From contig NZ_JYKY01000002.1 of assembly GCF_001042985.1 (NCBI RefSeq), positions 1-64,000 on the forward strand: 64,000 nucleotides of DNA, read 5' to 3'. The stretch is from Pseudomonas lundensis. Lineage in GTDB: Bacteria; Pseudomonadota; Gammaproteobacteria; Pseudomonadales; Pseudomonadaceae. The notes beneath the pieces are model-generated. The model was not told the origin of the DNA. It made no database searches and worked only from the letters and a program-made list of their open reading frames with translations. This document shows positions 1 to 7,822 of the stretch, one piece after another. The position numbers and the translations under genes were made by a program. Position 1 is the first letter of the stretch, and each line of letters starts with the position of its first letter.

Positions 1-55
1 AGATATCTGCAACCAGATCCCAGGCTGCGTCGGGGAGTTCATACCGCTTTGCCAT
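1..55 (-). CDS. IS5-family transposase, N-terminal fragment (runs off the window)
   Basis: Only 18 codons are visible, encoding MAKRYELPDAAWDLVADI. This resembles the N-terminus of IS5-family transposases of the type 'M-[AG]-x-R-Y-x-L-x-D-x-x-W'. A strong Shine-Dalgarno AGGAGG lies 5 nt upstream of the ATG at 53-55, which supports this start. Transposases of this family cut and rejoin IS ends through a DDE active site, which would lie outside the window. The identification rests on a very short peptide. Confidence 0.6.
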   Translation of the reverse strand, partial: MAKRYELPDAAWDLVADI

Positions 56-125
56 CTTGGCCTCCTGGCTTTAATGGCGGTGTATTTTACAGAAAATCGT
101 ATTTCTTGGGTTTACGTACAGAGCC
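1..125 (-). mobile_element. Terminal part of an IS5-like insertion sequence
   Basis: The segment holds the first codons of a transposase reading leftwards out of the window, preceded by a short AT-rich leader. On the minus strand a GGCTCTGTACG-type end begins near 125, directly after CTTA. I infer this as the terminal inverted repeat because the toxin gene's homology stops here and its frame closes 4 codons further on. The family is judged from the transposase N-terminus. The other end and any target duplication lie outside the window. Confidence 0.6.
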
Positions 126-3100
126 TAAGAAAAGAACCGTTGTACTCCGGCATCATGCGTTTGAAACAATCCAGCGTATAAAGATCGACCCACTGTCGCA
201 TATCAGCCAAATGAAAAGCATTGCCTTGCAAGTACCCATAGGTTTTAAGAACGGATTGTTCTTCAATCCGTGACCAGTTCAAACGCAGGCCGCGCCACAA
301 CCGTTCGTGACCAGAATATAACTCCACCGGTACGTCACGCAGTGTGCAAGCATGCATGTCCAGCTGTTCAAGATGCGGTAAGTCCAACACACCCTGGGGC
401 CAACTTGAATACTGTTGACTTGCAACCTGCAATTCACGCAGTTCATGCAGACTGCTGACGTCCAGAGATTCCAGGCTACCCCGCACCGTCAGGCGTTGAA
501 GTTGATTCATGGAGGTCAGTTGACGCATAAACTCCGGCGAGAATGCACTTTCCAAACTTGAGACGGATAGCGCTTTGAGTTGGGGTAATGCCGCAATTTT
601 ATGGATGACCGACATCATGTCGCGCTCTTCGAGCTCCAGGCCCAGTTCGAGGCCCTTGATACCGGGAAATATCCTGATAATTGTTTCACCCGAATTGGCC
701 AGCAACAGTGATCCTGTGCCTTTGAGGGTGCGTACATGTGAAAAGTCCGCCGTCAGTTCCGGTAACGCGTCCACATCACCTAAATCAAGGGTCGCGTAGG
801 GTTCTTGAGCACGGAAAAAACCTTGGCGCCAGCAATGGATGACCTTTTCCATGACTGATCTTCGCGCCAACGCTTGCCCGGAATTGCCGGGCACCTCCGC
901 CCAACGTGCCAATGTCGCCGCTAATGCATCCGATTCACGCGCTCGAGTGTTCAGAAAGTGAAATACCTGCTGATCGGTGTGGCCTCCTCGCAATCGTTCC
1001 TGAATGAAATCAAGGGCCAACTCGTCGTCAACATTCGGATAGACCTCCCGCAGCCTGACCACCAACGAGTTCTCGACACTCAAATGCCCTCCTCTGCCGG
1101 ATAAGCTGTAACCAAAACCGCTACGCCCACTTCTTGTCGAGGGTTGTGTCCGGGGAGAAACGGTCTGCAGGACATCCTCCATCTCAGCTCGATGCGACGT
1201 CGCATATCGGCCTATGGCGTAGGTCTGTTCGACACTTTCCATACCCGCACTTTCCGGCACCTTCGTCAGGACATAGTTCTTTATTCGGGCAGTGTCTGCA
1301 CTGATCGGCCCGGCCTGATATATACCTGCCAGCGCCCGATTCAGGCGGCCTGTCTGAGCGTAACGTCGACACTGGTCATCGATACGCCATGTAGAGCGCC
1401 CCTTGCGAAGACTGGACAGGTCGCGCGCGCCTGCGGACATGACGATTTCACGGGCCGATGACTCGGACAGGTTCAGGCTTTTGAATCGTTGAAGCAGTAA
1501 CTTCACTTCGGGGGACGACGGCGCACCGGGTTCAACGACGGGACCCACCGTGAACAGGTCAAGCACATCAGCCAATGCTGCCGGAACGGGTAAGTCGTCA
1601 AGGTACATTTTGCGCAGGGAGTCGTCGCTCACACCGCTGATTTCACCTGAACGGGCAAGAGTTTCGTCATCAAACAGTCGGACTTTGTAGCCCAGTCGCC
1701 GCAATAAGGTCTGGCGGTCCCACGTTAAAGGGCGCTCATGCGCAAAACGCCAGGCACCGTCATGGTTGTGCTTGAGTACAGGTTGATAGGCCTCACTGTC
1801 AGAGGGATGTTTGACCCGCCATGTGTTGAGTTCCTGATCGAAAACTTGCTCATACAAATGCTGATCAATCTGGACCCAGGTGTTGCCGTTGATCGTGTAT
1901 TGACCCAATGCATTGGGTTGCTCCACACCCAGCGTCAACTCGGCCTGATAAGAGGCCAGGTCCGGCTTCCACAAACGGGTTTTACCTTGCGGCGAGACAA
2001 TGGCGGTGACACTTTCAGTCCACCTGCTCAACGCGCCGGACGGGATCTTGCTGATGCCATACCCGGCTCCGGCAATGGCGACGCCAACCCCAACGTTGAT
2101 GGCCACGGATTCCAGATGCGCCCATGCGCCGTCCATATCCCCGACGCTGAACGCCTCCAAGCCGTGATAGACCTCCAGGCCGATCTGCAAGGCCATCACG
2201 GCCATCATGACCTCGCCCACGCCCGGAATAAAAAACACCGCCGCATTGAGCACGTCCATCCCCAAGCCGGCGTAATACTCCAGGCGTTCGCGCAGTAATT
2301 TGCTGTCAGCATCCGCGGTGGGCACCGCCAGCACCCGCGCGTTGGCTTTGATGCGTGCCACATGCAGCGCGTTTAACGCAAAGAACAGATTGGCCGGGGT
2401 GCTGCTTATATAGGTTTGGCCCATACGAAGACTGACGTCATCACTGTAAACCGGCGGTTCTTTTCCTTTGGGATCTGGCGCTTTGCTATACAGCTGGTAG
2501 TTAAGCCGTTTCAGAAAAGCCTGGGCATCACCTTGCGGCACCAAATTCGCAAACAACTGCTGATAGGCCGGGGTTCGCAGATGAACCGCCAGGGCATGTT
2601 CAAAGGCTTCAAGGGACGCATACTCCATGAGTTGATCCGTCGCAGCGCCCGGAATGTATACCACCAGCGGTTCGATTTTCGACGTTGTAAACACGGGTAA
2701 GTCTACCCCTATGGGCGTGTTCACTATTTGCGTCTCGGGCAGCCAGGACCGATAGGGCCCTATCAGCAGCACATCGGCGATGGTGAAGCCATACAGACTC
2801 AGTTGGCTAAACACCACAGGCTTGCCACCGAGCAGGGGGACAGGCAGCCCCTTCACGACATCCGACACGCATCGATACGCGTCTTCACTGATGTGTTTCT
2901 GGATCAAGGCCGCGTGCAACCGTACTTCAAGCAGTTCTTTTTGCGCCTGCACCATTTGCGCGCGCAGTTTTGATCCGTTCTGCGGGCTGTCAAACACTTC
3001 GCTCAAGTGATCCTGGTATTGCTGCCCGAGGTCCAGCGCCCTGCAAATACTCGAGAAGGTTTGCGGTTTCATAGGCAGCGTTTCGCGATAGCTGAAACCG

Positions 3101-3708
3101 TCGGGGGCATGAAGGTTATTCAGCTCATCTTCCATCTTGGCCACACCAAAACCACTTCCCTTGACCAGCGCGTCGGCGAGCATCGAATAAGGAATGCCGC
3201 TCCCATTTTTTTCGGGCATGGCCGGCAACGACCCTGAAGGTGCTATCGCGCTGGTTCGACCACGCACCAGCCGTGTGAAGTCTTCGTTGCCTTCAAAATT
3301 GAGCAGCGCGGCCTGTAACAAGCTCTGCTCCTGCACGGGTTGGTCACGCTGCAGGTAAAACAAACAGTCTTTGTTTATATCCAGCGCCCGGCCCGTTGTG
3401 TGGTGACTCTGCAGGGCCAATTGAAGGCGTGGCTCGGCAAACTTTGTGATGCCCTTAAGCACTTTCAGGTGCTGAGCCAAACGCAGCGTTGCCTGCCGGC
3501 TGCGCACCTGACTGCTGTGCAAAGCCTCACGCAGCCAGGGTGGCGCGTCGGCCAAATGAGTGTCGGGTAAAGGTTCGTGCCCCAGCACAGCACCCGCACG
3601 CAGACGAACTAAATCCTTGCGGTGGCTGTGTTTTATCCAGGCCGGCAGTTTTTCTTCAATAAAGGCTGCGTGAGGACCTAGTCCATTAGCCGTTGAAATG
3701 TCTGTCAC
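112..3708 (-). CDS. Dermonecrotic-toxin/LRR effector-like protein, apparently truncated before its NEL domain
   Basis: 1198 aa. The N-terminal half matches the DUF6543 'dermonecrotic toxin' layout found in large Pseudomonas effector-like proteins. A paired hydrophobic stretch lies at about residues 480-560 (LNAAVFFIPGVGEVMMAVMA and following). Leucine-rich repeats start near residue 980. The protein is clearly related to the 1703-aa paralogue at 7823-12934, but that protein continues for another ~390 residues after the LRRs with a NEL E3-ligase domain, while this one stops. The last residues (RLCT) and the stop lie in what looks like the IS terminal repeat. The catalytic domain is therefore probably lost, making this a likely pseudogene or a non-catalytic remnant. 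No secretion signal is recognisable and the delivery route is unknown. Confidence 0.8.
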   Translation of the reverse strand: MTDISTANGLGPHAAFIEEKLPAWIKHSHRKDLVRLRAGAVLGHEPLPDTHLADAPPWLREALHSSQVRSRQATLRLAQHLKVLKGITKFAEPRLQLALQSHHTTGRALDINKDCLFYLQRDQPVQEQSLLQAALLNFEGNEDFTRLVRGRTSAIAPSGSLPAMPEKNGSGIPYSMLADALVKGSGFGVAKMEDELNNLHAPDGFSYRETLPMKPQTFSSICRALDLGQQYQDHLSEVFDSPQNGSKLRAQMVQAQKELLEVRLHAALIQKHISEDAYRCVSDVVKGLPVPLLGGKPVVFSQLSLYGFTIADVLLIGPYRSWLPETQIVNTPIGVDLPVFTTSKIEPLVVYIPGAATDQLMEYASLEAFEHALAVHLRTPAYQQLFANLVPQGDAQAFLKRLNYQLYSKAPDPKGKEPPVYSDDVSLRMGQTYISSTPANLFFALNALHVARIKANARVLAVPTADADSKLLRERLEYYAGLGMDVLNAAVFFIPGVGEVMMAVMALQIGLEVYHGLEAFSVGDMDGAWAHLESVAINVGVGVAIAGAGYGISKIPSGALSRWTESVTAIVSPQGKTRLWKPDLASYQAELTLGVEQPNALGQYTINGNTWVQIDQHLYEQVFDQELNTWRVKHPSDSEAYQPVLKHNHDGAWRFAHERPLTWDRQTLLRRLGYKVRLFDDETLARSGEISGVSDDSLRKMYLDDLPVPAALADVLDLFTVGPVVEPGAPSSPEVKLLLQRFKSLNLSESSAREIVMSAGARDLSSLRKGRSTWRIDDQCRRYAQTGRLNRALAGIYQAGPISADTARIKNYVLTKVPESAGMESVEQTYAIGRYATSHRAEMEDVLQTVSPRTQPSTRSGRSGFGYSLSGRGGHLSVENSLVVRLREVYPNVDDELALDFIQERLRGGHTDQQVFHFLNTRARESDALAATLARWAEVPGNSGQALARRSVMEKVIHCWRQGFFRAQEPYATLDLGDVDALPELTADFSHVRTLKGTGSLLLANSGETIIRIFPGIKGLELGLELEERDMMSVIHKIAALPQLKALSVSSLESAFSPEFMRQLTSMNQLQRLTVRGSLESLDVSSLHELRELQVASQQYSSWPQGVLDLPHLEQLDMHACTLRDVPVELYSGHERLWRGLRLNWSRIEEQSVLKTYGYLQGNAFHLADMRQWVDLYTLDCFKRMMPEYNGSFLRLCT

Positions 3709-3845
3709 TGAGTCTCTCCTGATAACTCATCAAATAGAGCATCAGTAGATACAAAGCCTCAGTGCTGACGGTGGTAACGGGCTACCCCTTTTGCGGGGTT
3801 GACTATCATCTAGGGAGACACTCCACTCCGGCCTGCGAGGTCCTT

Positions 3846-4058
3846 ATGGAAAGCCCCGAAAAACCGCCCACCTTTTGGCAAGTGCTGCACAGCGTGATGG
3901 CCGCTGCGTTCGGCGTGCAAAGTGGCAAAAACAGAACACGCGACTTCACTCACGGTAAACCCGGTCAGTTCTTGCTGCTGGGCTTGCTGTTTACCGGGGT
4001 ATTTGCGTTGACGCTGTTCGCAATCGTCAAACTGGTGCTTCACTTTGCCGGGGTCTGA
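3846..4058 (+). CDS. DUF2970 small membrane protein
   Basis: 70 aa from the ATG at 3846. A frame-open upstream extension exists but does not look like protein. The sequence has a short soluble N-terminus with 'FWQVLHSVMAAAFGVQS', a basic middle, and one C-terminal transmembrane helix (about residues 42-66). This is the arrangement of the DUF2970 family, whose function is unknown. Its 3' end overlaps the end of the convergent binding-protein gene by 19 nt, so the two transcripts must overlap. Confidence 0.75.
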   Translation: MESPEKPPTFWQVLHSVMAAAFGVQSGKNRTRDFTHGKPGQFLLLGLLFTGVFALTLFAIVKLVLHFAGV

Positions 4059-5146
4059 GGCCTGTGCAGCAGGCTATCGAGCGTGAACGGGTAGCGGTAA
4101 TTCGCGGGTTTACCCTGCGCGGAGAGCGACGTGAAGGGCAGGTTGAACGCCTGGCTGCGTATGACTTTGAGTAAAGTGGCCGCCTGTTCGGCATTGAGCA
4201 ACTGCAACACCGGAACCTGCCGGTCTCGCCCACCGAGGCGCTTGAAATCAACGCCTTTGCTGTGGTCGTTCAACAACACCATCGCCCAGCCACCGAGGGT
4301 GAAATGCCCTGCCACCAGCGCACTGAGCCGCCCGCTGATCCGAGATTCAAGGGCAGGAATAGAGCTGTTGACCGCGCTGAACAGGACATCGCTGCCCGGG
4401 GTGTGCCCGGCTTCTTGCGCCGCGCGCATGGCGCCGAAGGCCATTTCATCATTGGCCGACCACACCAGCGCTGTGTCGGGGTAACGCTTGAACAACAGCC
4501 GGGCCTGTTCGTACGCCCGCTGCTGGTTCCATTCGCCATAGACCATCTGCCGCAAACGCACCTGAGGGTGTTCGCTCAAGGCCCGCTTCATGCCTTTTTC
4601 GCGCCAGCGTGAAGCCGGGGTGTTTTTTACCCCTGAGAAGGCCAAGAGGTCCAGGGTGTGCCCCGGTTCAATAGGCCCGCGCTGACGAATCAACTCCTTG
4701 AGCATCAGGTAACCGCCCTCTTCATCATTGGTCACCATACTCCCGAGCCAGCCGGCGTACTGGGCATCATCCGGACCGATCAACTGCGCCTGCTCACGGG
4801 TCAAGCCATTGTTGACCATGAATAGCTTCACGCCGCTGCCTTGAGACAGGCGCAAAATTTGCGGGGCAATGTACTGTTCGTTGACGAAGATCAGATAGTC
4901 AGGGCGGTGCTGGCCCTGCAAGGCCGTGCGCGCCTGTTCGATCGCGCGCTCGGGGGAGCGTTGGGAATATTGCACCTCAAGCTGCATGCCTAAATCGCGA
5001 GCAGCCGCCTGCATGAACGTCGAATAACTGACCCAGAAGGTCTCATCCGTGTAGCCGGGGTTCAGGAAAAGCACCGTGGCGCCCTGCACCGCCATCGAAA
5101 ACGGCAAGCACAGCAACACCAGGCAATGGTTGAAAACCTTTCGCAT
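4040..5146 (-). CDS. Periplasmic substrate-binding protein (sugar ABC type), orphan
   Basis: 368 aa from the ATG at 5146, chosen because it starts a clear Sec signal (MRKVFNHCLVLLCLPFSMAVQGA). A longer frame upstream has no such feature. The mature part looks like a type I periplasmic binding fold (Peripla_BP_4 type), with 'VLFLNPGYTDETFWVSYSTF' at its start, 'VWSANDEMAFGAM' in the middle and a C-terminal lobe. Such proteins usually bind sugars or related small molecules for an ABC importer or a signalling partner. No permease, ATPase or sensor gene is adjacent, so its partner is not visible and the ligand cannot be named. Confidence 0.75.
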   Translation of the reverse strand: MRKVFNHCLVLLCLPFSMAVQGATVLFLNPGYTDETFWVSYSTFMQAAARDLGMQLEVQYSQRSPERAIEQARTALQGQHRPDYLIFVNEQYIAPQILRLSQGSGVKLFMVNNGLTREQAQLIGPDDAQYAGWLGSMVTNDEEGGYLMLKELIRQRGPIEPGHTLDLLAFSGVKNTPASRWREKGMKRALSEHPQVRLRQMVYGEWNQQRAYEQARLLFKRYPDTALVWSANDEMAFGAMRAAQEAGHTPGSDVLFSAVNSSIPALESRISGRLSALVAGHFTLGGWAMVLLNDHSKGVDFKRLGGRDRQVPVLQLLNAEQAATLLKVIRSQAFNLPFTSLSAQGKPANYRYPFTLDSLLHRPQTPAK

Positions 5147-5274
5147 TGAAACCCGCCCCCGGAAATTGAGCCACATAATAACTGGCACAATACCATCAGA
5201 CACGCGGGTGACCATCGTATGGCGCGACAGTCAGCAGCGCCGGGGGGCTACCGGAGAATACGCGGGGGGACGAT

Positions 5275-5388
5275 TTATTGGTGGCTGACCCAAAACACCG
5301 CCGTTGCCACCACCAGAATAATCATGAACAGAATGGCCCACGCATCGACCTTGCTGTCACTTTTACGTGCCTTGACTGGAGTGCTCAT
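5275..5388 (-). CDS. 37-residue single-pass membrane peptide
   Basis: The minus strand encodes a 37-aa peptide. It starts MSTPVKARKSDSKVDAWAIL and continues with a hydrophobic segment rich in Ile, Val and Ala, ending FWVSHQ. It has a basic N-terminus and one predicted transmembrane helix (about residues 17-34). The upstream stretch AAAAAGGCGATGCG can act as a weak ribosome binding site. The clean codon structure and membrane-peptide layout argue for a real small gene, probably annotated as hypothetical in Pseudomonas. No function can be assigned. Confidence 0.6.
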   Translation of the reverse strand: MSTPVKARKSDSKVDAWAILFMIILVVATAVFWVSHQ

Positions 5389-5629
5389 CGCATCGCCTTT
5401 TTGGAATGTTATGGGTGAATGCTTGAAGACGTCCTGTCAGTTAAGTCCAGCAATCCCCACAAGACAAGTAAGTGATTGAGAATCAGCCTCTTATAGTCTT
5501 TTTGGTTCTTTCCATATGCTTAAACATCACTTTTGCGCATAACTGCAAACTGGTATCGTGCCTCGCTCCGTGGGGAGTGCGCGGCCGTGCGCGCAGATAA
5601 GCTGTTAGCAGCCTGAGAACAGGACCTAT

Positions 5630-7288
5630 ATGTACGTATATGACGAGTACGATCAGCGGATCATCGAGGACCGCGTCAAGCAGTTCCGTGATCAGACCCG
5701 ACGCTACCTGGCAGGTGAGCTGAGCGAAGAAGAATTCCGCCCTCTGCGCCTGCAAAATGGCCTGTATGTTCAGCGTTTTGCACCCATGTTGCGGGTCGCT
5801 GTGCCCTATGGCCAACTGACCTCGCGCCAGGCGCGGATGATGGCCAAGATTGCCCGCGACTACGACAAGGGCTACGCCCACATCAGTACTCGCCAGAATG
5901 TGCAGTTCAACTGGCCTGCGCTGGAAGACGTGCCGGACATTCTGGAAGAACTGGCCACTGTGCAGATGCACGCCATTCAGACCAGCGGCAACTGCCTGCG
6001 CAACGTCACCACCGACCAGTTTGCCGGTGTTGCCGCCGACGAACTGATCGACTCCCGCCCGTGGTGTGAAATCGTGCGTCAGTGGACGACGTTCCACCCC
6101 GAATTCGCCTATTTGCCACGCAAATTCAAGATCGCCATCAATGGCTCGGCCTCTGACCGCGCCGCCATTGAAGTGCACGACATCGGCTTGGAACCGGTGT
6201 TCAATGAGGCCGGTGAATTGGGCTTCCGTGTGCTGGTAGGCGGCGGTTTGGGCCGTACGCCGGTGGTCGGTGCGTTCATCAATGAATTCTTGCCGTGGCA
6301 AGACTTGCTGAGCTACCTCGAGTCCATCCTGCGGGTTTACAACCGCTACGGTCGCCGCGATAACAAGTACAAGGCGCGTATCAAGATTCTGGTCAAGGCG
6401 CTGACCCCTGAAGTCTTCGCGCAACGCGTTGAAGCCGAAATGGTGCACTTGCGCGGGGGGTCAACCACCCTGACCGAAGCCGAAGTGCAACGGATCGCCA
6501 AGCATTTTGTGGATCCGGAGTACAAAGACTTGCCCGATTTCAGCGCCGAGCTGGCTGAACTCGACAAACAACACCCCGGATTCGCCCGCTGGCGCACCCG
6601 CAATACCCTGGCGCACAAGAAGCCGGGCTATGTGGCCGTGACGCTGTCGCTCAAGCCCACCGGCGTCGCGCCGGGTGATGTGACCGACAAGCAGTGGGAC
6701 GCGATTGCCGACATGGCCGACCGCTACAGCTTCGGCCAACTGCGCACCTCTCACGAACAGAACATCATCCTGGCCGATGTCGAAGAAAGCCAGTTGTTCA
6801 CCATGTGGGGCGAGTTGCGCGAACACGGTTTCGCCACGCCGAACATCGGCCTGCTGACCGACATGATTTGCTGCCCTGGCGGCGATTTCTGCTCGCTGGC
6901 CAACGCCAAATCCATCCCGATTGCCGAATCCATCCAGCGCCGCTTTGAAGACCTGGACTATCTGTTCGACATCGGTGAGCTGGACCTGAATATTTCCGGT
7001 TGCATGAACGCCTGTGGCCACCACCACGTCGGTCATATCGGCATCTTGGGCGTCGATAAAAAAGGCGCCGAGTTCTATCAGGTCTCGCTGGGCGGCAGTG
7101 CCAGCCGTGATGCCAGCTTGGGGAAAATCCTCGGCCCCTCGTTCGCCCAGGACGACATGCCGGATGTGATTGAAAAGCTGATCGACGTCTATGTTGAAAA
7201 ACGTACCGAAGACGAGCGCTTCATCGACACCTACCAACGTATTGGCATCGATCCCTTCAAGGAGCGCGTCTATGCAGCGAATCATTAA
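5630..7288 (+). CDS. cysI: Nitrite/sulfite reductase hemoprotein (CysI-type)
   Basis: 552 aa, the usual length of the Pseudomonas enzyme. It reduces sulfite to sulfide in cysteine biosynthesis (cytoplasmic), using a coupled siroheme-4Fe4S centre. The cluster/siroheme cysteines are visible as two pairs: 'CCPGGDFCSLANAKS' (about residues 413-427) and 'ISGCMNACGHHHVGHIG' (about 453-469). Two ferredoxin-like half-domains repeat along the chain, as is normal in this family. The downstream DUF934 gene overlaps it by 17 nt, the standard arrangement in this genus, so the two are co-translated. No cysJ flavoprotein gene is adjacent. Nitrite reductase is a possible alternative, but the DUF934 partner favours sulfite. 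Confidence 0.9.
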   Translation: MYVYDEYDQRIIEDRVKQFRDQTRRYLAGELSEEEFRPLRLQNGLYVQRFAPMLRVAVPYGQLTSRQARMMAKIARDYDKGYAHISTRQNVQFNWPALEDVPDILEELATVQMHAIQTSGNCLRNVTTDQFAGVAADELIDSRPWCEIVRQWTTFHPEFAYLPRKFKIAINGSASDRAAIEVHDIGLEPVFNEAGELGFRVLVGGGLGRTPVVGAFINEFLPWQDLLSYLESILRVYNRYGRRDNKYKARIKILVKALTPEVFAQRVEAEMVHLRGGSTTLTEAEVQRIAKHFVDPEYKDLPDFSAELAELDKQHPGFARWRTRNTLAHKKPGYVAVTLSLKPTGVAPGDVTDKQWDAIADMADRYSFGQLRTSHEQNIILADVEESQLFTMWGELREHGFATPNIGLLTDMICCPGGDFCSLANAKSIPIAESIQRRFEDLDYLFDIGELDLNISGCMNACGHHHVGHIGILGVDKKGAEFYQVSLGGSASRDASLGKILGPSFAQDDMPDVIEKLIDVYVEKRTEDERFIDTYQRIGIDPFKERVYAANH

Positions 7289-7766
7289 GAACAACGAAGT
7301 GATCGATGAAACCTGGCACTTGCTGCCCAAGGACGCGAGCTTCGACGCCATCCCCAATTGCGATGATCTGATCGTGCCGCTGGCCCTGTGGCGCGAGCAT
7401 GCTCACGCACTCAAAGCCCGCGATGGCGGTTTGGGCGTCTGGCTGGACAGCGATGAAGAAGCCGAAGAAATCGGCGAAGACGTGAACAGTTTTCAGGTCA
7501 TTGCCCTGAACTTCCCCGCCTTCACCGATGGCCGCAGCTATTCGAATGCACGCTTGCTGCGTGATCGCTACCGCTATAAAGGCGAATTGCGCGCCATTGG
7601 TGATGTACTGCGTGATCAGCTTTTCTACCTGCATCGCTGTGGCTTTGATGCGTTTGCCATTCGCGCCGACAAAGACCCCTACGAAGCGCTCGAAGGCCTT
7701 AAGGACTTCAGCGTGACCTATCAGGCGTCAACGGATGAGCCTCAACCGCTGTTCCGGCGTCGTTAA
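7272..7766 (+). CDS. DUF934 protein, sulfite-reduction accessory
   Basis: 164 aa, starting MQRIIKNNEVIDETW at the ATG at 7272, inside the 3' end of cysI. It contains the DUF934 core 'FPAFTDGRSYSNARLLRDRYRYKGELRAIGDVLRDQLFYLHRCGFDAF', which is strongly conserved in proteobacteria. The family is almost always encoded next to CysI-type reductases and is regarded as an oxidoreductase or assembly accessory of assimilatory sulfate reduction; its exact job is unproven. The upstream frame extension that overlaps cysI further is not coding. Confidence 0.88.
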   Translation: MQRIIKNNEVIDETWHLLPKDASFDAIPNCDDLIVPLALWREHAHALKARDGGLGVWLDSDEEAEEIGEDVNSFQVIALNFPAFTDGRSYSNARLLRDRYRYKGELRAIGDVLRDQLFYLHRCGFDAFAIRADKDPYEALEGLKDFSVTYQASTDEPQPLFRRR

Positions 7767-7778
7767 TCCCTGAATAAA

Positions 7779-7814
7779 CGCTGGCCCCGGGCATTGAACG
7801 CCTTGGCGCCAGCG
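7779..7814. terminator. Possible convergent terminator hairpin
   Basis: CGCTGGC at 7779-7785 pairs with GCCAGCG at 7808-7814, between the ends of the DUF934 gene and the convergent toxin gene. There is no T-run, so it may only be an mRNA 3'-end structure. Confidence 0.35.
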
Positions 7815-7822
7815 TCACACGC

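Noticed and set aside
5470..5500. Possible Fur-like site before cysI
   Set aside because: Only a short GA-AATCA similarity is present; it does not match enough of the 19-bp consensus to support a claim.
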